From the NCBI GenBank assembly GCA_017503785.1, contig JAFVSK010000017.1:1-48249 (forward strand): a stretch of DNA of 48,249 nucleotides, written 5' to 3'. This document shows, piece by piece, positions 16,091 through 26,900 of this stretch; position 1 is the first letter of the stretch, and each line of letters starts with the position of its first letter. Both the position numbers and the translations under genes were made by a program. The DNA is from Clostridia bacterium. Lineage in GTDB: Bacteria > Bacillota > Clostridia > Oscillospirales > Acutalibacteraceae. The notes beneath the pieces are model-generated. The model saw only the letters and a list, made by a program, of their open reading frames with translations, searched no databases and was not told the DNA's origin.

Positions 16091-19000
16091 ATGAAAACCT
16101 ACACACGTCGGTTGATCTCACTGGTAGCAGCACTTACGTTGCTGGTTACCTGTGTCATCACCGGTCTGGTGCTGCCCGCTACTGCCGGCGTAACCAATTT
16201 GGTTAACAACGGTGATTTCGAGCAGGGCGCTACCGGATGGACGAGCAGCTCCGATATTAAGGAGGGTGTCGGCAAGGATGGCTCTTGGGGCCTCGAAATG
16301 CCTGTCACCAGCGCGAGTACCATGGCTTCAAGCAGCCACTGGTACAGCGGTAATATCTGCTCTGTTCTTGAGGTTGGCGAAACCTACGTCGTCAGCCTGG
16401 ATTACAACATCACCAAGGGTTCGGGCACGTTTGTACAGTTCGACGTGTTCGCCGATGCCGCTTTGAACCAGTGGCTGAAGACCCAAAAAGTGCATCAAGG
16501 TGTTACCGACGGTTGGCAGACCTGGACTTACGAGTTCACGGTCGGCGACAGCCTGCCCAACGTAGCCTCTAACGTAGCTAACGGCTATACGTTTGAGATC
16601 CGCGCCGTCAACTACGGTGTGGCTTCGCAGGAAAGCATGGCTTACGTCGATAACGTCAGCATCGTGAAGAAGAGCGAGCTGGAAGAAGCCGCTGCCACGG
16701 TTTGGTGCGAGGATTACGAGGGTGATACGCGCGTAAACGGCATCAAGAGCTGGACCGCCAAGGGCGAGATCACGGCCGACCCGAAGGATGCCACCAACAA
16801 GGCGCTGAAGTTAACGGCGGCAGCCTCCACCACCTACAACGGTGCAAGCATGGGCCTGGAGAAAAACAAGGTCTATGCTCTGAGTCTGGATTATATGGGC
16901 GGCAGCGTAACGGTGAAGTTTAACGGCAGCAAGGGCTTCTTTGCTCCGGGCAACCTCACCTATGCTGCTACCGACGATTGGAAGACGGTCACCTATTATA
17001 TCGTCACCAAGGATACGATGGTCAGCGATGGCTACACCATGAACCTGAATGCGCCTGTCGATACGTATCTCGACAATATCACGCTGAAAGAAATCGGCGA
17101 TAAGGGCGACATTGCGGCCGATACCAACGGCCTGCTTCCCGGCGCCGATTTTGAAGCAGCGAACCCTGCACCGTGGAAGTCTCTCATGGATCAGGGCGCT
17201 ACCATCGTTGCCGACCCCTCGGGCGCCGACAACAAGGTACTGTATTTCCCTGCCGGCTACGGCAAGGGTGCCTATTGGAACTATATGAGCCAGGGCCTGG
17301 AGCCCAACACTGCCTACACCATCTCGATGGACGTGTACGGCGATGCGATCTGGCTGTATCTGAACGGCGATAAGGGCATTACCGAAGGCGCCGGCTGGAT
17401 CAAGATCGCTGCCACCGGCAACGAATGGTCCACGGTAACGCACAACTTTACCACCGGCAGCAGTGTTGAAAATGGTATCTATATGCTCGGCTACGGCGTG
17501 GACATTAACTCCACCACCGGCCTGTACATGGATAACGTCAAGATCACCGAGATGGATGCGGTGCTCACCGGCATCACTCTTAACAAGACCACGGCTACCG
17601 TAACCGCTGGTAAGAAGGTTACGCTCACGGCCACGGCCGTGCCTGCCGATGCACCGCTCACCGGCCTCACGTGGGAAAGCAACAATGAGGCGGTCGCCAC
17701 GGTTGCCGACGGCGTGGTAACGGCAGTTGCCGCCGGTACGGCCACCATCACCGCTAAGGTGGGCGACATTACCGCCACCTGCACCGTCACGGTGGAAGAG
17801 GCAGACCTCAATGTTCTGTATGAGGATGATTTTGAAAACGGCGCTCAGGGCTTGTTTGCCGGCGCCACTACCGCCAACTGGAGCATTGCCGACGGCGGTG
17901 TGAACGGCGGCAAAGCGCTTGCCATCGGCTACAAGGTAAGCGACCGCTGGCTGAAGTGGAACACGCTCACCTTCGAGGCCAACACGCGCTACAGCATCAC
18001 GTTCTTGGCTAAGGGTCCGGAAGTTCGTTTCAGCTGCTACAAGTATGCCGGCTCGGCAACGGTATTGGGCGATACGAACATCTACACCGTACCGTATCAA
18101 GACGGTTGGACCCAGTATCGCTATGAGTTTATTACCGGCGCAAACGGCTACGGTAACGACCCGAACAACTCGAACTACGGTTTGTTCTTTACTCGTCGTT
18201 CCAATCTGGCCGATACGACGGCAGTAACTCTCATCGACAACTTCAAGATCGAAAAGACCGATGAAACCTCCGAGCGCGTACTGGGTGGCGACTTCACCTA
18301 TCCCGGCATGCAGCAGTGGAACGGCAAACACCTCAGCAATAGTGCGGTATTCTCGGTGGTGGCCGATCCGGCCGATGCCACCAACAAGGTGTTCAAGATT
18401 GCTGCTTCCGACGCTGCGCTCGGCGATAAGTTCCTGCAGAACCTGTATTTGGAAGCGGGCCTTACCTATCAAATGACGGTTAGAGCCAAGGGCGCTCCCG
18501 TTTCCTTCTACTTCCATCCCAACTCCGTTACGGGCGATGTGGCCGGTGAGTGGGCAAGCACGGAAGAAACTGCCGACTGGAAGACCTATACGTATGTCTT
18601 TACGGCAGGTACGAGCGCCAGAGATAATAACGACTGGGTGCTGAACATCACCCGTAATGCGGCAGCTGCCACCGACTCGTATTTAGACGATCTCAGCATT
18701 GCGGTTACCGAAATCCCCAATGCCACCGCGATCGAGCTGAATAAGACCTCGCTGAAGCTGGGTGTTTCCGGTTCGGAAACGCTGACGGTTGCCACCACGC
18801 CCGATGGTGCGAAGTACGATTCGCTCTCTTGGGTTTCCAGCGATCCCACGGTTGCCACCGTGGTAGACGGCGTGGTTACCGGTGTGAAGGCCGGCACGGC
18901 CACCATCACCGCTACGGCTATGGTCGGCACCACGCCGCTGACGGCCACTTGCGAAGTCAACGTGGTTGTTAAGGCGACGGCGTTTAACATTGTTCAGGAT

Positions 19001-22000
19001 GAGATCTACCTGTCCACCTCGGTCAACAACGATCGCGTGTGGGCGCAGGATGAGCTTATTCTCACCACCACTCCTGCCGATGCCGATACGAGCGGCCTCA
19101 CCTGGAGCTCGAACAACACGGCGGTTGCTACCGTCGAGAACGGCATCGTTAAGGCTCATGCTGCCGGTACGGCTACCATTACGGTAACCAACGGCGAAGT
19201 GTCCGACACCGTCACCGTCAAGGTCGACGATCAGGGCGAGCGCATCTCCGGCGGCGACTTCGAAGGCAACGACTGGAACGTCGAATACTGGACGAAGTAT
19301 ATCATCAAGAGCGGTTCCGGTTCGTTAGAGGCCGATCCCACCAATGCGGATAACACCGTGCTGGCAATTCCCGGCAACACGGGCAGCGCAAAGTGGATGT
19401 GGCCTGCGCACGTAACGGGCAACCGCACCTACAAGCTGACCTTCAAAGCGATGAACGCCGACGGTCAAGCGGTATTGCACGTAACGCCCGATTACGCTGC
19501 TAACGGCGGCGGATGGCTGTATAAGACCATTGCCACCGAAGGCTGGACAGAGGTTACCTACATTATCTCCACCGTGGCACCCGGCGATCTGAACCGCAAC
19601 TATCTGTTCGGCTTTGGTAACCAAAAGAGCAGCACGCTGTACATTGACGATGTCAGCATGGTCGAGCTGCCTTTGGCTACCGATCTGACGATCGAAAACG
19701 TTGAGGTTCCCGTAAAGGGCTCGGCGGCAATGAAGGTCACCACGACACCTGCTGAAGCCAGCATTGGCTCGCTCACCTGGACTTCGTCCGATCCGTCCAT
19801 CATCTCGGTGGATGCCAGCGGTAAATTGAAGGCTGTGGGCGGCAGCGGTTCGGTTACCATTACGGTCACGAACGGCACCATCACCAAGACCGCCACGGCC
19901 ACCATCACCGGTGAGCCTGCCACGGCGATCAAGACCAGCAAAACCAAGGTATACCTTCCCAAGAACGGCGAAACGACTTTGACCGTTAACACCGTTCCTG
20001 CCATTGCTACCTACGCTCCGTTCGCTTGGACGAGCAGCGACACGACCATTGCTACGGTCGATGACAACGGCAAGGTTACCGTAACCGATAAGCTGGGCAC
20101 GGCCATCATTACCGTTACCTCCGGCGAGCTCACCGCCACCTGCGAGGTTACCGTGATGAACGATGCCGACAGCTTCGTTCTGAAGGACGAAACCATTAAG
20201 CTGGCCCCCGGTATCGGTGGCACGCTTCGTGTAAAGAAAACGCTGGATATCGTTACCACTCCCGCCAACACCTATGCGGGCGAGGTAACTTGGAGCTCCA
20301 GCGATGACTCCGTTGCTACCGTTGATGAAAACGGTCAGGTAACGGCAGTAGCAGCCGGTACGGCTACCATCACCGTTTCCAAGAACGGCACGCCGGTCGA
20401 CACCTGCGAGGTCGTTGTGGTTTGGAACGGCGAGCGCATCACCGGCGGTGATTTTGAAGATACCGATTGGAATGTTCCGGCCTGGACGAACAACATCGTC
20501 AAAGCCGGCAAGGGCAGCATCACGACCGATCCTGCCGATGAGAACAACACCGTGTTGGCACTGCCGAACGACAACAGCAAGCTGGATGCCCTGTGGATCA
20601 GCAACCTGCACGTCAACGCCGGTAAGTCCTACAAGCTCACCTTCAAGGTCAAGGGCGATGGCGTTACCGAAAGCCAGCAGCTGGCCGCTTACTTCCACGG
20701 TACCTCTACCAGCTTGAACGGTTGGAAGTACACCAGCCTTAACGGCGAGTGGAAGGAAGTTTCCTACGTCTTCGCCACCAACGCGTTAGATAACGGAACC
20801 TCGGCAGCACTCAACCGCAACTATTGCTTCGGTATTGATAACAACCGCGAGGGCACCATTTATTTGGACGACTTCTCTATGGTCGAATTGCCCGACGCTA
20901 CGGCCCTCGAACTGGGCGACGAAGTAAAACTGTGGCCCACCGGCAGCCTCACGCTGGGCGTGCAAACTGTGCCCGCAGAAGCCAGCGCCGGTAAGCTGAC
21001 TTGGACCTCCAGCGACCCCAATGTGGTTGCGATCGATCAGAACGGTCGCGTAACCGCCGTTGCCGACAGCGGCGAGGCGACGATCACCGTCACCAACGGT
21101 ACCCTGTCCGATACGGTCAAGGTCGTTATTGACGAGTATGCTAACCTCCTCGAAAACGGCGACTTTGAGCAGGGCGGTCTGAACTGGGATTCCGCAGCCG
21201 TCATCCAAGCCGGTGTCGGCAAAGACGGCAGCAGCGGTATGGTTTTGGATAACCCTGTCAGCACAACGAAGAAAGACTTCTACTACAAGGGCAACCTGCC
21301 TATGGATCCCGGCACCACCTACATTGTGGAATGGGATTATCTGCCCACCACCGACGCCGAATTCCGTCTGTGGGCCGGCAACCTCGGTTTGTCGCTGGGT
21401 GCTTCGTCCGGTAACGGCACCGAGTGGAAGCACGGCAGCAAGATCTTCACTACCCCGACCAGCATGGTCGATATCAACAATGCCAAGTACAAGGGCTGGG
21501 TCTTTGCCGTTGTTAGCGACATTGAGGGTGCTTCGCAGGCAATCGTTGATAACATTACCATTAAGCTGTACAATTCCGGTGTCAAGGCTGAGTCGATCAA
21601 GCTCACGCAGGATAAACTCACCATGATGCCCGGCCGTACCGAAAATCTCGGTATTATGGCAACTCCGGCCAATGGTGACGTGAACAAGTCGATTTGGACC
21701 TCCAGCGATGAAAACGTAGCCACCGTCGAGTACGGTATCGTTACCGCTGTGGGTAAGGGCACGGCCACCATCACCGCCACCACGCGCGACGGCGTTTCTG
21801 CTTCCTGCGAGGTTACGGTATCCGGTAATCCGGCTTTCATCACCAACGGTACCTTCGACGATGCTACCGACAATACCTGGGGTATGACCGGCGGCACTGC
21901 CATCGAAAACGGTATCGGTACGTTGGGCAGCAAGGCTGCTTCTATCGCAGCCGATGGCACGCTCACCTACGAAATTAAAGATCTCCAGCCCGAAACCACC

Positions 22001-23803
22001 TACCAGTTTTTCATCCGCCATCGCTCGCCCGCTAACGGCAAGCTGAAGATGACGCTGGTAAACGGCGAGGAAGACCTCCTCAAGGGCAAGACGGTAGGCA
22101 CCAGCGCCTCTTGGGCAAAGGAAACCTACGAGTTTACGACCGGCACCACGGTAGCCGATACGTATAAGCTTACCTTGGCTCCGACTGATGGCACAGGCCC
22201 GATCTACGTGGATAACATTCTGCTCACGCAGAAGGCTACCTTGATCGACTTCGTGGTTGAAAGCCTGGTCTGGACGGATGGCGAGCAGGTGAAGCCCGGC
22301 ACGGAACTGCTGTTTGCGGTGTTCATCAGCAACATCGGTAAGGATCCTGTTAAGGCCGGTTCCACCATCAATATTGATATCTGCATGGATAGCAAACCCA
22401 TCCAAACGCTTACCTACACCTTCGAAACGGAATTTGCAGCCGGCGCCATTACCGATGCTCCCATTATGAGCACCGAGCCGTGGGCCGCTGTGAAGGGCGA
22501 CCACGTCATTTCGGCGCGCGTCAACTCCACGCTGTCGGTTCTGGAAAGCAACACCGATAACAACAACATGGTTCAGTCCGATCTCCGCGTATACGATGAG
22601 ATCCTGGAGGTTCCCGAATTGGCAGAACAGGCTGGCTTCACCACGCTGGACTTCAGCGATGACTTCAACAGCCTGGATACGATCGATATGGGTGCCACGG
22701 GTGCCGACGGTTATAAGTGGTATGTGACTCGTCCTTACGGTTCCACCTCGTTGACCACCGAGGATTACTCCATCGATGATGGTATCCTCACCATGAAGAA
22801 CGTCATTCCCACCTATAACATGGGCTTCAGCTCGGCCGACTGCAAGACCGGCCGCGGTTATGCCTTCAACCAGGGCTATCTGGAGTATCGCATTCGTATC
22901 CCGCGCCCGCGTGAAAACACCAAGGGCGAAGATGGTATCCCCGCCGTATGGTCGCTGCCGCTCGACAAACTGATGTCTGTCAGAGGCTCCGACTGGGTGG
23001 AAATGGACTGGATGGAATACTGGGGCTTCGACGGTGGCAAGAAGCCGGAAGGCTACTACACCATCACCCTGCACGACCAGGGCACCGATGAAAACGACGT
23101 GCAGACCTGGTACAACAAGAACAAGAACTATTCGAAGCGTGGCCTGGGCGACGGCGAGTGGCACACCATGGCGTTCCTGTGGGTACAGGATCTGCTTCTC
23201 GGCTACCTCGACGGCGAAGAAGTGTTCCGCCTGGCTTACGATGAGAACAGCTTCTCCGATCCCATGCAGTCCACCATCGTGCCGGATGAAAGAGGCGGCC
23301 TTGGTGCCTTCTCCTACATGAACATCCAGGAACTGGTACTGCACATCGGCGGCTCCAAGGATAACCCCCTGGAAATGGATTACATCCGCGTGTGGACCAG
23401 CGTTGGCGGTAGCGAATTTACTCCCGATCTGGGCGGCGACGACGATGAAGAACTCGGCGACGGCGACTTCATTGTGGATATCCCGGCTATGGACTTCTGG
23501 GAGAACTACTGCACCGACGACTGGGGCGATCCCATCACGGTGATCGACGAGTACAACTACGAGTACATCCTGATGGGTGGCGAGTATTGGAGCTACCTCA
23601 GCGACGAGCGCAAGGCCGAGATCAACGCGCTTCTTGCTGCAAACGGGCAGCCCACCTTCGAGGAATTGTTGGCAATGGCACAAGCCTTTGCTAACGGCGA
23701 AGAGCCTCCCGCAACGGGTGTCACCACCGCTCTGCCGGCAGTTGCATCGGCAATGCTGATCAGCGCCGCAGGCCTGTGGGTCAGCCGCAAACGCAAAAAA
23801 TAA
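16091..23803 (+). CDS. Giant PxTG-anchored BIG_2/CBM/GH16 surface protein
   Basis: A 2570-residue surface protein with a GH16 enzyme at the end of a long stalk. ATG 16091 follows GAAAGGGGAAG; a TTG six codons upstream is rejected. After the signal peptide (ends GLVLPATA) come nine CBM_4_9-like modules and eight BIG_2 domains in mixed order (BIG_2 near 490-573, 877-960, 962-1048, 1197-1275, 1276-1356, 1358-1448, 1602-1683, 1829-1913). A CARDB spacer is at ~2052-2167. The GH16 domain is ~2170-2438 with EMDWME (E2304, D2306, E2309). An acidic linker, a ~75-residue FWENYC module, P-A-T-G at 2540-2543, a hydrophobic helix and SRKRKK finish it. The last module is shared with the 31612 protein. The stalk would project the enzyme beyond the wall; the CBM-like units probably hold the glycan. 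It is monocistronic, with its own promoter and terminator. Confidence 0.92.
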   Translation: MKTYTRRLISLVAALTLLVTCVITGLVLPATAGVTNLVNNGDFEQGATGWTSSSDIKEGVGKDGSWGLEMPVTSASTMASSSHWYSGNICSVLEVGETYVVSLDYNITKGSGTFVQFDVFADAALNQWLKTQKVHQGVTDGWQTWTYEFTVGDSLPNVASNVANGYTFEIRAVNYGVASQESMAYVDNVSIVKKSELEEAAATVWCEDYEGDTRVNGIKSWTAKGEITADPKDATNKALKLTAAASTTYNGASMGLEKNKVYALSLDYMGGSVTVKFNGSKGFFAPGNLTYAATDDWKTVTYYIVTKDTMVSDGYTMNLNAPVDTYLDNITLKEIGDKGDIAADTNGLLPGADFEAANPAPWKSLMDQGATIVADPSGADNKVLYFPAGYGKGAYWNYMSQGLEPNTAYTISMDVYGDAIWLYLNGDKGITEGAGWIKIAATGNEWSTVTHNFTTGSSVENGIYMLGYGVDINSTTGLYMDNVKITEMDAVLTGITLNKTTATVTAGKKVTLTATAVPADAPLTGLTWESNNEAVATVADGVVTAVAAGTATITAKVGDITATCTVTVEEADLNVLYEDDFENGAQGLFAGATTANWSIADGGVNGGKALAIGYKVSDRWLKWNTLTFEANTRYSITFLAKGPEVRFSCYKYAGSATVLGDTNIYTVPYQDGWTQYRYEFITGANGYGNDPNNSNYGLFFTRRSNLADTTAVTLIDNFKIEKTDETSERVLGGDFTYPGMQQWNGKHLSNSAVFSVVADPADATNKVFKIAASDAALGDKFLQNLYLEAGLTYQMTVRAKGAPVSFYFHPNSVTGDVAGEWASTEETADWKTYTYVFTAGTSARDNNDWVLNITRNAAAATDSYLDDLSIAVTEIPNATAIELNKTSLKLGVSGSETLTVATTPDGAKYDSLSWVSSDPTVATVVDGVVTGVKAGTATITATAMVGTTPLTATCEVNVVVKATAFNIVQDEIYLSTSVNNDRVWAQDELILTTTPADADTSGLTWSSNNTAVATVENGIVKAHAAGTATITVTNGEVSDTVTVKVDDQGERISGGDFEGNDWNVEYWTKYIIKSGSGSLEADPTNADNTVLAIPGNTGSAKWMWPAHVTGNRTYKLTFKAMNADGQAVLHVTPDYAANGGGWLYKTIATEGWTEVTYIISTVAPGDLNRNYLFGFGNQKSSTLYIDDVSMVELPLATDLTIENVEVPVKGSAAMKVTTTPAEASIGSLTWTSSDPSIISVDASGKLKAVGGSGSVTITVTNGTITKTATATITGEPATAIKTSKTKVYLPKNGETTLTVNTVPAIATYAPFAWTSSDTTIATVDDNGKVTVTDKLGTAIITVTSGELTATCEVTVMNDADSFVLKDETIKLAPGIGGTLRVKKTLDIVTTPANTYAGEVTWSSSDDSVATVDENGQVTAVAAGTATITVSKNGTPVDTCEVVVVWNGERITGGDFEDTDWNVPAWTNNIVKAGKGSITTDPADENNTVLALPNDNSKLDALWISNLHVNAGKSYKLTFKVKGDGVTESQQLAAYFHGTSTSLNGWKYTSLNGEWKEVSYVFATNALDNGTSAALNRNYCFGIDNNREGTIYLDDFSMVELPDATALELGDEVKLWPTGSLTLGVQTVPAEASAGKLTWTSSDPNVVAIDQNGRVTAVADSGEATITVTNGTLSDTVKVVIDEYANLLENGDFEQGGLNWDSAAVIQAGVGKDGSSGMVLDNPVSTTKKDFYYKGNLPMDPGTTYIVEWDYLPTTDAEFRLWAGNLGLSLGASSGNGTEWKHGSKIFTTPTSMVDINNAKYKGWVFAVVSDIEGASQAIVDNITIKLYNSGVKAESIKLTQDKLTMMPGRTENLGIMATPANGDVNKSIWTSSDENVATVEYGIVTAVGKGTATITATTRDGVSASCEVTVSGNPAFITNGTFDDATDNTWGMTGGTAIENGIGTLGSKAASIAADGTLTYEIKDLQPETTYQFFIRHRSPANGKLKMTLVNGEEDLLKGKTVGTSASWAKETYEFTTGTTVADTYKLTLAPTDGTGPIYVDNILLTQKATLIDFVVESLVWTDGEQVKPGTELLFAVFISNIGKDPVKAGSTINIDICMDSKPIQTLTYTFETEFAAGAITDAPIMSTEPWAAVKGDHVISARVNSTLSVLESNTDNNNMVQSDLRVYDEILEVPELAEQAGFTTLDFSDDFNSLDTIDMGATGADGYKWYVTRPYGSTSLTTEDYSIDDGILTMKNVIPTYNMGFSSADCKTGRGYAFNQGYLEYRIRIPRPRENTKGEDGIPAVWSLPLDKLMSVRGSDWVEMDWMEYWGFDGGKKPEGYYTITLHDQGTDENDVQTWYNKNKNYSKRGLGDGEWHTMAFLWVQDLLLGYLDGEEVFRLAYDENSFSDPMQSTIVPDERGGLGAFSYMNIQELVLHIGGSKDNPLEMDYIRVWTSVGGSEFTPDLGGDDDEELGDGDFIVDIPAMDFWENYCTDDWGDPITVIDEYNYEYILMGGEYWSYLSDERKAEINALLAANGQPTFEELLAMAQAFANGEEPPATGVTTALPAVASAMLISAAGLWVSRKRKK

Positions 23804-23814
23804 TCTCTAACGGC

Positions 23815-23852
23815 AACGGCCGGAGCTTGTAGCTCCGGCCGTTTTCTTTTTT
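23815..23852 (+). terminator. Terminator after the 2570-aa gene
   Basis: A perfect 13-bp stem AACGGCCGGAGCT / AGCTCCGGCCGTT with a 3-nt loop, then TTTCTTTTTT. Confidence 0.95.
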
Positions 23853-23905
23853 GTAAAAAGAGAGCTTTAAAGAATTATAGAAAAATTATACAAAAAAGAT
23901 TGTAA

Positions 23906-23934
23906 TTGACAAAAAAATATGGTATCATTACAAT
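23906..23934 (+). promoter_or_regulatory. Promoter of the 1490-aa GH16 protein gene
   Basis: Consensus TTGACA (23906-23911) and TACAAT (23929-23934) are 17 bp apart. The ~40-nt leader contains a small hairpin TCTGC/GCAGA (23946-23950 and 23964-23968) just before the ribosome site. Confidence 0.85.
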
Positions 23935-23981
23935 GCTTATGTTTGTCTGCACTTAAATTCAAAGCAGAAAGAGGTTGTTCT

Positions 23982-26900
23982 ATGAAACGCAGCTCGCTCA
24001 AAGGCCTATTGGCCGGTATTGTCGTATTGGCAATACTCATCTCCTGCGTATTACCCGGTTTGGTTTTACCGGCAGCCGCAGCAGATGTTACGTATTCCAC
24101 TCCCACGTTGCAGCTCCCGAATCTTTGGATCATGACGGGGCGCTACCGCACGATGGGCAATTCAACACTAAAGGATTCAGCAGGTACTACGGTATCGGTT
24201 GCTCCCGAGCAGATGACCTGGTCGATTGCCGACACCGGCGTTGCCACGGTCGATGCTACGGGTAAGGTTACACCGGTCAAGGTGGGCGTAACCACCCTCA
24301 CCGGTGCGTTCCCGGCCGAGTATAAGGATACTTCCGGCAACACGCTCAGCAAAACCATCGACCTGCACGTGGTCGACGGTTCGGATTACGTGTATTTCAA
24401 TCCCGACTATACACTGGGCAGCAATGTCGTCCCCAACGGCGATTTTGCAAACGACCTTTCGAGCTGGTATATGCGTACCAACCCCAATGCGGATCCCTCT
24501 CCCGCCACCACCGACTATACGGCCACCGGCGGTAAAGACGGCACCGGCGGCTTACAGTTCAAAAGTGGTGCCTCCTGGCGCAATACCACCTCTTTGGGTG
24601 GCGTGGTAAAGGCCGGCACCAACTATGTTTTCAGCTTCGATTACTTGGCTGCTCCCGGTAACTCGTTTGAGCTTTACGGCGGTAATTTAGATATTCCCAC
24701 CAAGGTCTTCACGTTTGGCGACTCCGCCGACGGCCAGTGGCATACCTATACCCGTATGTTCCAGATGCCGTATATCGATGCAGGCACGCGGTATATCTAT
24801 TTTAACGTTAAAACCGTTAACGCAGCGAACCCCGTGGTTATTGATAACGTGTCTTTGTGCGAATATCATTCCGAGTTGGAATATAGCGAGTTTTTCCTCA
24901 ACCATGCAGAAAAGAAGCTGATGGTCGGTCAGACCCAGCGGTTAGAGGCATTAACAGAGCCGTTTGGCGGCGATCTGAGTGGTATCACGTGGTCTACCTC
25001 TAACGATGAGGTAGCCACTGTAAAGAACACCAACGGCACGCTTCCGAGCAATAGTGAGATCATTGGTTACGGCCTGGTCACAGCGGTGGGTGTGGGTACC
25101 GCCACCATCACGGCTACTCTCCCGTCCGGTCTTACCGCTACGTGCGAGATCAGCGTATCCGCTCCCAGCGGCGCTCAGGTCCTAAAGGAAGAGTGTAACA
25201 AGGCCGATAAGAGCATTTGGAAATCGGTGGCGAACGCCAACGTACGCTTTAACACCACCGGCGGTAAAGACGGTTCTTCGGCACTGCTTGTTGGCCGCAC
25301 GCAGCCGGTGCGTCGGGTGTTCACCGGCTTGGAGCCGAACACCACCTACACGCTGCAGGGCTTTGCCGATCTGCCTGCGAACAGCTATTTTGTGGTTACG
25401 CTCATCAACGGTGAGCAGGTGCTTACCACCCTTAAAGAACAGTATAACGGCGAGTGGGATACCGCCGCTTCCGGCGAGCCCACGCAGCTGAGCTCCGGCT
25501 TCAAGTTCACCACGCCCGCAACGCTGGAAAGCGATACTACCGAGCTTCATATTGCCGTATTGAAGGCAGAAGACGATACCGCCGCCACCGTGGTGGGCAG
25601 CAGCGCTGCCGGCTCCGCCGACGGAAAAGTGGATCAGGGCGAAGGCGAAGTCACCGATGAGGAAGACGATATCTCCGTCAATTACCAAGCTGTTGTCGAC
25701 AGCATTAGCATTTTCGAGCCTGCCGTTGAAGGTGTCGATTTGACCCCCACCTACGTGCAGTGGAAAGGCGACACGAATAACGACGGTCAGGTAACTCCCG
25801 GCACCCAGATCACCTTCCAGGTTCCCGTAAAGAACGTGGGCGCGAACGATCTGCCCGCCGGTGAAGCGTTTGATATTGCCATCGCCGCGAACGGCGAAGT
25901 GATCCGCACCATCACCTACGACGGTGGCATCGCCGTGGGCGAAACGGTACTCGTTACCGATACCGCCGCTTGGACGGCAACGGCGGGTGACTACATGATC
26001 TCCGCTCGTGTCAATGCAAGCTTGAAGATCAACGAAACGAACCTCACGACCAACCAAACCTATCAGCTTAACCTGCGTGTGGCGAACGATATCTACACGC
26101 CCGCCTATAACAGCGACATTATTGCTCAGGCCGGTATGGATCGCCTCACGATGAGTGATGACTTTACCGATCTCAGCGCGGTGGATACATTGGCCAGTGG
26201 TAATGAGGGCTATAAATGGTATGTAACTCGTCCGTGGAGCGGCGACCGTTTGACCCCGTATGATTATATGGTGAACGATGGCGTGCTTACCTTGATGAAC
26301 GAGGTTTCCACCTACGGCATTGGCTTTAACAGTGTGGACGTAAAAACCAACAACGGCTACCGTTATAAGCACGGCTACTTAGAAGTGCGCTTGCGCATTG
26401 TCCGTCCCAGCCCGAACGACGATCATGAAAGCGGTGTCCCCACCGTGTGGTCGTTCACGGAAGACAAGGCTCTGGAAAATATTACAGGCAATGACACTCA
26501 CTGGGTCGAGCTCGACTGGCTTGAGTACTGGGGCAACACCAATCAGTACCCCGGCGGTTACTACACCACCACCTTCCACCAGTCCACCACTGTGGATGCA
26601 GATCCGTCCTATTCCAACTCCAACCACAGCCTGCAAGCCCTTGGCGATGCGGAGTGGCACGTAATGGGTTGGTTGTGGGAAAACAACAAGATCCGCACCT
26701 TCGTGGATGGCGTGGAAATGATGAACCTGTTCATCGACAAGGATGCCCCGCTGGTACCCGGCGCTCGAGTGAACAAAGAAGATGAAAACGGCAACCCGGT
26801 CGGCAAATCCAACGACATTGGTTTGTTCTCGTGGGCAAACATGGAAGAGGCCGTGCTGTACCTCGGCGGCTCCAAGGATAACCCGCACGAGATCGACTAC

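Noticed and set aside
24035-24060. Lipoprotein signal (LISC) in the 1490-aa GH16 protein
   Set aside because: The paralogues have TC instead of SC at the same place, and all continue with a GLVLPA-x-A signal peptidase I-like site, so ordinary cleavage is more likely. Not excluded for this one protein.
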